DNA of 10,486 bases from Salinimicrobium sp964572365 (GTDB lineage Bacteria; Bacteroidota; Bacteroidia; Flavobacteriales; Flavobacteriaceae), in assembly GCA_964572365.1 (NCBI GenBank), contig CAZNFK010000077.1, forward strand, positions 1 to 10,486, read 5' to 3'. Positions 1-5,069 of the stretch are shown piece after piece. The position numbers and the translations under genes are program-made. Positions within the stretch are counted from its first letter, which is position 1, and every line of letters starts with the position of its first letter. Under the pieces are notes generated by a model, which saw only the letters and a list, made by a program, of their open reading frames with translations, was not told the origin of the DNA and did no database searches.

Positions 1-1164
1 GATTTTGTTCTGGATGCCATTTTTGGAGTGGGGCTCAACCGGCCGCTTATTCCGTGGGTGGCCAACCTGGTTCATCATATAAACAATTCCGGGGCTTTTG
101 TGCTGGCAATAGATATGCCGTCGGGCCTAATGGCCGATGCGGCAATGGAAGCGGAAAGTGCCATTATCAGAGCTAATTATACCATCACTTTTCAATCTGC
201 AAAACTTTCTTTTTTCCTGCCCGATACGGCGGGAAATATTGGGGAACTACAGATCCTGGATATTGGTCTTGACCGGGAATATCTTCATGAAACGGAAGGA
301 GTGGCACAGCTTATAGGCAAACAGGAAGCTAAAGCTTTATACAGGCCACGGAATAAATTTTCACACAAAGGCACTTTTGGGCATGCCCTGGTAATAGGTG
401 GAAGCTATGGAAAAATAGGAAGCGTGTGCCTGGCGGGAAGTGCGGCATTAAGATCGGGGGCCGGCATGGTTACCTTTTTTGTGCCCGGTTGCGGCTATGA
501 GATCCTGCAAACCGCTCTCCCCGAAGCCATGGTGTTGACCGATAAAAACAATAACAAACTTTCGCACATTGAATATGACCTGGAGCCAACCGCTATTGGT
601 TTTGGAATAGGAGCTGGCACGGCAGACGAAACGATGAAAGCCATGGAGCATTTGCTTCGGAAAAATAACAAACCCATGGTGATCGATGCAGATGGGTTGA
701 ATATTCTTTCCAGAAATAAAGAATTTCTAAGTTTGCTGCCCGAAGGAAGTATTCTTACTCCGCATCCCAAAGAGCTGGAACGATTAATTGGGAAATGGGA
801 AAATGATTTTGATAAGCTCAAAAAAGCCCGCAAACTTTGCAAGGAATACAAATTGATCCTGGTGATCAAAGGCGCCTATACTTTCACGCTTACTCCGGAA
901 GAAACCTTCATAAACACTTCGGGCAACCCTGGGATGGCAACTGCCGGTAGTGGTGATGTGTTGACAGGCATCCTTACGGCCCTGTTGTGCCAGGGATACA
1001 ATCCTTTAACTGCTGCAGTTCTGGGAGTTTTCCTCCACGGAAGATCTGGAGACCTTGCTGCCGAAAAATACAGCTTTGAAGGTGTGGTTGCCGGAGATAT
1101 AGCTCGCAGCACAGGAAAGGCCATTCTCGATCTATTTAAACCCGAACAAAAACAAGATAAATAA
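1..1164 (+). CDS. nnr: Bifunctional NAD(P)H-hydrate epimerase / ADP-dependent NAD(P)H-hydrate dehydratase, 5' end missing
   Basis: The reading frame is open from base 1, so the gene begins upstream; 387 residues are present and roughly the first 110-120 are missing relative to a usual length near 500. The product repairs damaged nicotinamide cofactors in the cytoplasm: the N-terminal YjeF domain epimerises R-NAD(P)HX and the C-terminal ribokinase-like domain dehydrates the S form using ADP or ATP. The visible N-domain remnant has FGVGLNRPL near the start (the bases before the GTG at 28 already encode DFVLDAIFG), then AIDMPSGL and a segment ending GELQILDIGLD. The C-domain starts near visible residue 115 with HKGTFGHALVIGGSYGKIG, followed by TPHPKELERL, VIKGAYTF and the GSGDVLTG loop, whose catalytic Asp is at bases 955-957. 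The GTG at 28 is not the true start because the conserved frame continues through it. hutH follows after 25 bases, which suggests co-transcription. Identification is firm. Confidence 0.95.
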   Translation, partial: DFVLDAIFGVGLNRPLIPWVANLVHHINNSGAFVLAIDMPSGLMADAAMEAESAIIRANYTITFQSAKLSFFLPDTAGNIGELQILDIGLDREYLHETEGVAQLIGKQEAKALYRPRNKFSHKGTFGHALVIGGSYGKIGSVCLAGSAALRSGAGMVTFFVPGCGYEILQTALPEAMVLTDKNNNKLSHIEYDLEPTAIGFGIGAGTADETMKAMEHLLRKNNKPMVIDADGLNILSRNKEFLSLLPEGSILTPHPKELERLIGKWENDFDKLKKARKLCKEYKLILVIKGAYTFTLTPEETFINTSGNPGMATAGSGDVLTGILTALLCQGYNPLTAAVLGVFLHGRSGDLAAEKYSFEGVVAGDIARSTGKAILDLFKPEQKQDK

Positions 1165-1189
1165 TATCCCCAAATATCAAATTTATAAA

Positions 1190-2695
1190 ATGAGAGATTG
1201 TCATTACATAAGTTCTTCGGTCATAGACCTGGAGGAGATCAAAGACATAATAGAGAATAAGAAAAGCCTGGCGCTAAGTGATGAGGCCGTCCTTAATATC
1301 GAAAAAGCCCGGAAATATCTGGATGATAAGATGAAGGAGAATAAAACTCCTATCTACGGGATCAATACCGGCTTTGGATCGCTGTGTAATGTAAAGATCT
1401 CTTCAGAAAATCTTACCCGATTACAGGAAAACCTGGTAATGTCGCATTCCTGCGGAACAGGAGAGAAGATTTCTAAACCTATTATAAGGCTCATGCTTTT
1501 GCTGAAGATACAATCTTTGAGCTATGGACATTCGGGTGCTTCCCTTGAAACCGTACAACGCCTTATTGATTTTTTCAACGAAGATGTGTTGCCGGTGGTT
1601 TATTCCCAGGGATCTTTGGGAGCATCAGGCGATCTTGCGCCGCTGGCCCATTTATCGCTTCCGCTTATTGGCAAAGGAGAAATGTATCATGAAGGTAAAA
1701 TTGTTCCTTCCGAAGAGATCCTTGAAAAATTCAACTGGAAACCCGTTAAATTACAGTCTAAGGAAGGTCTGGCTCTTTTAAATGGTACTCAATTCATGAG
1801 TGCTCACGGCATATATGCTCTTTTAAGATCGTATAAGTTATCCATGTGGGCTGATGTAATCGGGGCATTGTCTGTAGATGCATATGATTGTAACATGTCG
1901 CCGTTTGATGAGCTGGTCCATTTGGTGCGGCCGCACAGGGGGCAGGTGAAAACGGCCGAAAGGTTCAGGAATTTATTGCAGGGAAGTGAGATCGCGCGGC
2001 AACATAAGAAAAATGTGCAGGATCCATATTCCTTCCGTTGTATTCCACAAGTGCACGGGGCCACAAAAGACACCTTAAGTTTCGTTCATAAATGTTTTAA
2101 GACCGAGATCAATTCGGTTACCGATAACCCGAACATCTTTGTGGATGCCGATAAGATCATCTCTGCAGGGAATTTTCACGGGCAGCCGCTGGCTCTCTCT
2201 TTAGATTACCTGGCCATAGCAATGGCTGAGCTGGCGAATATTTCTGAAAGAAGGATCTACCAATTGGTTTCAGGATTACGTGGCCCTGCCTTTCTTGTAG
2301 ATGCGCCGGGACTCAACAGTGGGTTTATGATTCCGCAGTATACCGCGGCAAGTATTGTTAGTCAAAACAAGCAGCTTTGTTCGCCGGCCAGTATTGACTC
2401 CATTGTGTCATCGAATGGGCAGGAAGATCATGTGAGCATGGGGGCCAATGCTGCTACCAAACTAATTAAAGTACTGGAAAATGTGTCTACGGTCCTTGCT
2501 ATAGAATTGTTCAATGCTTCACAGGCACTTTCATATCGCCAGCCGCATAAAACTTCAGAATTTCTTGAAAAGATGGTGACCGAGTTCCGTAAAGAAGTAC
2601 CTCTTGTAAGAGAAGATGTGGTCATGGCTCCCTTTATTCAGAAGTCAAAAGAATTTATGGAGAGTTACAAGCTAGCCGATTCCTTTTTAGATTGA
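1190..2695 (+). CDS. hutH: Histidine ammonia-lyase
   Basis: This 501-residue protein is full length for the family. It catalyses non-oxidative deamination of L-histidine to urocanate, the first step of histidine degradation, in the cytoplasm, using an MIO group formed autocatalytically from Ala-Ser-Gly. That triad is at residues 145-147 (GSLGASGDLAPLAHL). Residues matching the known histidine ammonia-lyase active site are present: Y56 (YGINTGFG), H86, N198 (LLNGTQ), Q277, Y280, R283 (QDPYSFR), F329 (GNFHGQP) and E412 (GQEDHVSMG). ASGDLAPLAHL and the QPLALSLDYLA segment are histidine-type; the flavobacterial tyrosine lyases I know have SGDLVQLSHL instead. The ATG at 1190 is preceded by A/T-rich sequence with no Shine-Dalgarno core, which is usual in this phylum. 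No hutU, hutI or hutG lies in the window, so the rest of the pathway must be elsewhere. The 3' end overlaps the opposing gene by 31 bases. Confidence 0.93.
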   Translation: MRDCHYISSSVIDLEEIKDIIENKKSLALSDEAVLNIEKARKYLDDKMKENKTPIYGINTGFGSLCNVKISSENLTRLQENLVMSHSCGTGEKISKPIIRLMLLLKIQSLSYGHSGASLETVQRLIDFFNEDVLPVVYSQGSLGASGDLAPLAHLSLPLIGKGEMYHEGKIVPSEEILEKFNWKPVKLQSKEGLALLNGTQFMSAHGIYALLRSYKLSMWADVIGALSVDAYDCNMSPFDELVHLVRPHRGQVKTAERFRNLLQGSEIARQHKKNVQDPYSFRCIPQVHGATKDTLSFVHKCFKTEINSVTDNPNIFVDADKIISAGNFHGQPLALSLDYLAIAMAELANISERRIYQLVSGLRGPAFLVDAPGLNSGFMIPQYTAASIVSQNKQLCSPASIDSIVSSNGQEDHVSMGANAATKLIKVLENVSTVLAIELFNASQALSYRQPHKTSEFLEKMVTEFRKEVPLVREDVVMAPFIQKSKEFMESYKLADSFLD

Positions 2696-3066
2696 TCTAT
2701 CATAACTTCCTTTATCCAGATCTTAGCTTCCTCCAGGGAGCTAAAGATCTTGAAGGGGTTCTTATTGGTGTAGAACTGTTTTTCGAGTTTTGCGCTGTTG
2801 CGGGCCATTTCACTGTTTGATACCACGGCGATCGCCTTTAATTGCGGATGAGCTGCCGATTCGCGGTAAACCATGGGATCTACAGCGTAGGAGTTTATTC
2901 GGTGGGAAATATATCCAAATGAGTCGTTATTGAAAACTTCTGCTGCCAGTTCCAGCACTTTTCGGTTTTTAGGAACATCCAAAAGGACGCCTTCATTACA
3001 TTCAGTTACTATAAGGTTTTCGTAAATCCTGATTGTAGCGAAGTCCAATTCAAGTATGTTGATCAT
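2665..3066 (-). CDS. Small SpoIIAA/STAS-like cytoplasmic protein of unknown function
   Basis: This is a 133-residue protein with no signal peptide and no membrane segment. It resembles the short Bacteroidota proteins labelled STAS/SEC14 or SpoIIAA-like: an N-terminal beta-strand region (LDFATIRIYENLIVTEC), a VLLDVPKNRKVLELAAEVF helix, a central FGYISHRINSYAVDP segment, a hydrophobic strand KAIAVVSN, and a C-terminal FKIFSSLEEAKIWIKE helix. That order fits a compact alpha/beta domain. The assignment rests on recalled resemblance and is tentative, and the function is unknown; related folds serve as regulatory or lipid-binding domains. The start at 3066 is the only good ATG after the fumC terminator, and I see no clear TAnnTTTG promoter in front of it. 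Its last ten codons and its stop lie inside the convergent hutH gene, so the two 3' ends are physically linked. Confidence 0.8.
   Translation of the reverse strand: MINILELDFATIRIYENLIVTECNEGVLLDVPKNRKVLELAAEVFNNDSFGYISHRINSYAVDPMVYRESAAHPQLKAIAVVSNSEMARNSAKLEKQFYTNKNPFKIFSSLEEAKIWIKEVMIDQSKKESASL
2718..2750. other. Strong imperfect hairpin just past the hutH stop, inside the opposing gene
   Basis: The arms AGATCTTAGCTTCC (2718-2731) and GGGAGCTAAAGATCT (2736-2750) pair over 14 base pairs, with one G-U pair, one bulged A at 2745 and a TCCA tetraloop. It begins 22 bases after the hutH stop codon and lies within the C-terminal codons of the opposing 133-residue gene. No T-run follows on either strand, so it is not a standard intrinsic terminator. 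It could protect or define the hutH mRNA 3' end, or arise by chance from the repeated AAGATCT/AGCT codon content. Confidence 0.5.
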
Positions 3067-3128
3067 GTGTCGTAAGGGAATTGGCCGTGAAAATAGGATA
3101 ATTTGTTTGAACCTGAAAAAGGAATTCT

Positions 3129-3169
3129 AAAAAAATAACCTCCAAAAATTCAATTTTTGAAGGTTATTT
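3129..3169 (-). terminator. Intrinsic terminator of fumC
   Basis: The arms 3134-3150 and 3152-3168 pair over 17 positions with a single C/A mismatch at 3142/3160. On the - strand the hairpin is followed by seven U residues (the A-run 3129-3135 on the + strand). It lies 23 bases past the fumC stop and before the small SpoIIAA-like gene, so that gene is probably transcribed separately or only by read-through. Confidence 0.8.
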
Positions 3170-3191
3170 AAATTGGATGATTTTGTCCGAA

Positions 3192-4589
3192 TTACTTTAA
3201 TCCGCCTACCATGTCTTTCGGGTTTACCCATTCGTCAAATTCTTCTGCAGTCACATAACCAAGGTTCACAGCTTCCTCTTTTAAGGTAGTGCCGTTGTTG
3301 TGAGCGGTATTCGCGATCTCTGCAGCCTTGTAATATCCTATTTTGGTATTCAGAGCCGTTACCAGCATCAGGGAATTATTCAGCAACTCCTGGATCCTTT
3401 GATGATTGGGTTCTATTCCCACTGCGCAATGTTCATCAAAAGAAGCACAAGCATCACCCAGGAGGCGGGCGCTTTGCAAAATATTGGCAGCCATTACCGG
3501 TTTGAAGACGTTCAATTCAAATTGTCCCTGCATACCTCCTACGTTGATGGTCACATCATTTCCAATCACCTGGGCGCAAACCATGGTTAAGGCTTCTACC
3601 TGGGTAGGATTCACTTTTCCGGGCATGATGGAAGAGCCTGGTTCGTTTGCCGGGATGATTATTTCTCCAATTCCGCTTCGGGGACCAGAGGCAAGCATCC
3701 TGATATCATTTGCGATCTTATTTAGAGATACGGCCAGGGTTTTAAGTGCGCCGTGAGTTTCCACAAAAGCATCATGAGCAGCCAGGGCCTCAAATTTATT
3801 GGGTGCCGAAATAAACGGTAGTTCAGTGAACTTAGCGATAAATTCAGCTACTCTTTTGGAATATCCTTTTGGGGTGTTGAGCCCGGTTCCTACTGCAGTT
3901 CCACCCAAAGCCAGTTCAGAAAGGTGAGGAAGGGTGTTTTCCAAAGCAATGATTCCATGGTCAAGCTGGGACACGTATCCGCTGAATTCCTGCCCAAGGG
4001 TTAGGGGAGTGGCATCCATGAAATGGGTGCGACCAATTTTAACTACGTCTTTGTATTGGTCAGCTTTTTTCTTAAGGGTATTCCTCAATTGTTTAACGCC
4101 GGGAATGGTCACTTCCACGATCTTTTTATACACCGCGATGTGCATTCCAGTAGGGAAGGTGTCATTAGAGGACTGAGACTTGTTAACATCATCGTTGGGA
4201 GCCAAAGTTTTTTCGCCTTCCCCGATCTTTTTACCCGCTAACTGGTGTGCCCTGTTCGCGATCACCTCGTTCACGTTCATGTTGCTTTGGGTTCCACTAC
4301 CTGTCTGCCAAATGACCAATGGAAATTGATCATCATGTTTTCCTTCCAGGATCTCATCACAAACCTTTGCAATGAGGTCCCGCTTGTCTACTGAAAGAGC
4401 TCCCAGTTCACAGTTGGTAAAAGCAGCTGCCTTTTTAAGATAGGCAAAACCATAAATGATCTCCAGTGGCATACTGGCAGGAGCACCAATTTTAAAGTTG
4501 TTCCTGGAGCGCTCGGTTTGGGCTCCCCAAAGTTTATCTGCAGGGACTTTTACTTCCCCCATGGTATCTTTTTCGATTCTGTAGTCCAT
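3192..4589 (-). CDS. fumC: Class II fumarate hydratase
   Basis: This 465-residue protein is full length for class II, iron-independent, homotetrameric fumarase, which interconverts fumarate and L-malate in the TCA cycle in the cytoplasm. The fumarase/aspartase superfamily signatures appear in order: TGSGTQSNMNVNEV (96-109), SQSSNDTFPT (138-147), GRTHFMDATPLTLGQEF (186-202, with the catalytic-site His at 189) and the signature loop GSSIMPGKVNPTQ (318-330, with the catalytic Ser in the SS pair). Fumarase is favoured over aspartase or argininosuccinate lyase by the N-terminal IEKDTMGEVKVPADKLWGAQT segment and the overall length. The ATG at 4589 sits 20 bases from a TAAATTTG -7 box and has no Shine-Dalgarno core. 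It is a single-gene transcript with its own promoter and terminator. Nothing is unusual in the coding sequence. Confidence 0.97.
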   Translation of the reverse strand: MDYRIEKDTMGEVKVPADKLWGAQTERSRNNFKIGAPASMPLEIIYGFAYLKKAAAFTNCELGALSVDKRDLIAKVCDEILEGKHDDQFPLVIWQTGSGTQSNMNVNEVIANRAHQLAGKKIGEGEKTLAPNDDVNKSQSSNDTFPTGMHIAVYKKIVEVTIPGVKQLRNTLKKKADQYKDVVKIGRTHFMDATPLTLGQEFSGYVSQLDHGIIALENTLPHLSELALGGTAVGTGLNTPKGYSKRVAEFIAKFTELPFISAPNKFEALAAHDAFVETHGALKTLAVSLNKIANDIRMLASGPRSGIGEIIIPANEPGSSIMPGKVNPTQVEALTMVCAQVIGNDVTINVGGMQGQFELNVFKPVMAANILQSARLLGDACASFDEHCAVGIEPNHQRIQELLNNSLMLVTALNTKIGYYKAAEIANTAHNNGTTLKEEAVNLGYVTAEEFDEWVNPKDMVGGLK

Positions 4590-4608
4590 AACGGTTAATT
4601 ATTTGATA

Positions 4609-4616
4609 CAAATTTA
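4609..4616 (-). promoter_or_regulatory. Probable fumC promoter, -7 box
   Basis: On the - strand this reads TAAATTTG, an exact match to the Bacteroidota -7 consensus TAnnTTTG, 19 bases before the fumC ATG. The -33 element is weak: the nearest T-rich stretch (TTTTTC) is about 23 bases upstream instead of the usual 19-20. The transcript leader would be very short. Confidence 0.45.
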
Positions 4617-4728
4617 CAGTTTCAGGAAAATATCAGGGCGAAAAATGCCATAAAATTAATGGCTTTCAAGGTATTATTTCAAAAGCGTACAGATCGTGGC
4701 AGGCGTGTTAAAAAATAAAATAAAAACA

Positions 4729-4760
4729 GTTGTGATAACTTGAGAGAGTTTCTATCTTTG
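4729..4760 (+). promoter_or_regulatory. Promoter of the 57-residue membrane protein gene
   Basis: GTTG at 4729-4732 and TATCTTTG at 4753-4760 are separated by exactly 20 bases. This matches the Bacteroidota primary-sigma promoter pattern TTTG-N19/20-TAnnTTTG in all but one base. The ATG follows 26 bases after the -7 box. It is the best promoter match in the window. Confidence 0.65.
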
Positions 4761-4768
4761 GCAAAGAT
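4754..4768. repeat. 15-base palindrome over the -7 box and likely start of transcription
   Basis: ATCTTTG (4754-4760) and CAAAGAT (4762-4768) are perfect inverted repeats around a single G. The left arm is most of the -7 box and the right arm covers the likely transcription start. This is a position where a dimeric repressor could bind. Because the box itself ends in TTTG, part of the symmetry could be chance. Confidence 0.4.
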
Positions 4769-4786
4769 TCAAAAATCACGGAAATC

Positions 4787-4960
4787 ATGTTTGAATTTGA
4801 TCAATATCTGGGGTTCTTAGCCTTCATCATTATCTTACTTATCGGGTTTTGGGTAATGTTGTTCTTAACTGCAATTATTCCTTACTGGATAGGAGGGGCG
4901 GTTAAAGAAATGATGGATGAGCGCAAGGAGAAGAAACGCCTGGAGAAAGAAAAAGCATAA
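4787..4960 (+). CDS. 57-residue single-pass membrane protein, unknown function
   Basis: The ATG at 4787 opens 57 codons ending in TAA at 4958-4960. The product begins MFEFDQYLG, has a strongly hydrophobic stretch from about residue 10 to 32 (FLAFIIILLIGFW, then VMLFLTAII), a PYWIGG turn, and then a very charged helix from about residue 38 to the end (KEMMDERKEKKRLEKEK). A single inner-membrane helix with a charged, probably cytoplasmic C-terminal tail is the natural reading. The gene is supported by more than the open frame: it has a near-consensus promoter 26 bases upstream and a perfect intrinsic terminator directly after the stop. I do not recognise the family. The layout recalls small accessory subunits or membrane-anchored regulators, but nothing shows which. 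It is short enough for automatic callers to miss. Confidence 0.72.
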   Translation: MFEFDQYLGFLAFIIILLIGFWVMLFLTAIIPYWIGGAVKEMMDERKEKKRLEKEKA

Positions 4961-4991
4961 AAAAAAGGACTTGAAAAAGTCCTTTTTTTTT
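4961..4991 (+). terminator. Intrinsic terminator of the 57-residue protein gene
   Basis: AAGGACTT (4965-4972) and AAGTCCTT (4977-4984) form a perfect stem with a GAAA tetraloop, followed by an unbroken T-run through 4991. The A-run on the left extends the stem and could also let it act on the - strand. It begins on the base after the stop codon. Confidence 0.9.
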
Positions 4992-5013
4992 GTGCCCTTT
5001 TCAAACGAGGTAA

Positions 5014-5044
5014 TAAAAAAAGCCGTCAATATTGACGGCTTTTT
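5014..5044 (-). terminator. Intrinsic terminator of the outer-membrane receptor gene
   Basis: AGCCGTCAAT (5021-5030) and ATTGACGGCT (5031-5040) are perfect inverted repeats flanked by an A-run at 5014-5020 and Ts at 5041-5044. On the - strand the hairpin is followed by a U-tract, and it starts 25 bases past the receptor stop. The flanking symmetry means it could also work on the + strand as a second stop for the small gene at 4787. Confidence 0.88.
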
Positions 5045-5069
5045 CAAGCTAACCAACAACACTAACCAA

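Noticed and set aside
28..1164. GTG at 28 as the start of nnr
   Set aside because: The frame is open from base 1 and the bases before 28 encode conserved YjeF-domain residues, so the gene is cut by the window edge.
1190..2695. Tyrosine ammonia-lyase of a flexirubin cluster as an alternative for hutH
   Set aside because: The MIO-flanking and active-site residues are histidine-type, and no aryl-polyene or flexirubin genes are nearby.
4643..4665. GCCAT/ATGGC inverted repeat in the fumC upstream region
   Set aside because: Five-base arms in A/T-rich DNA are expected by chance, and it lies upstream of any usual promoter position.
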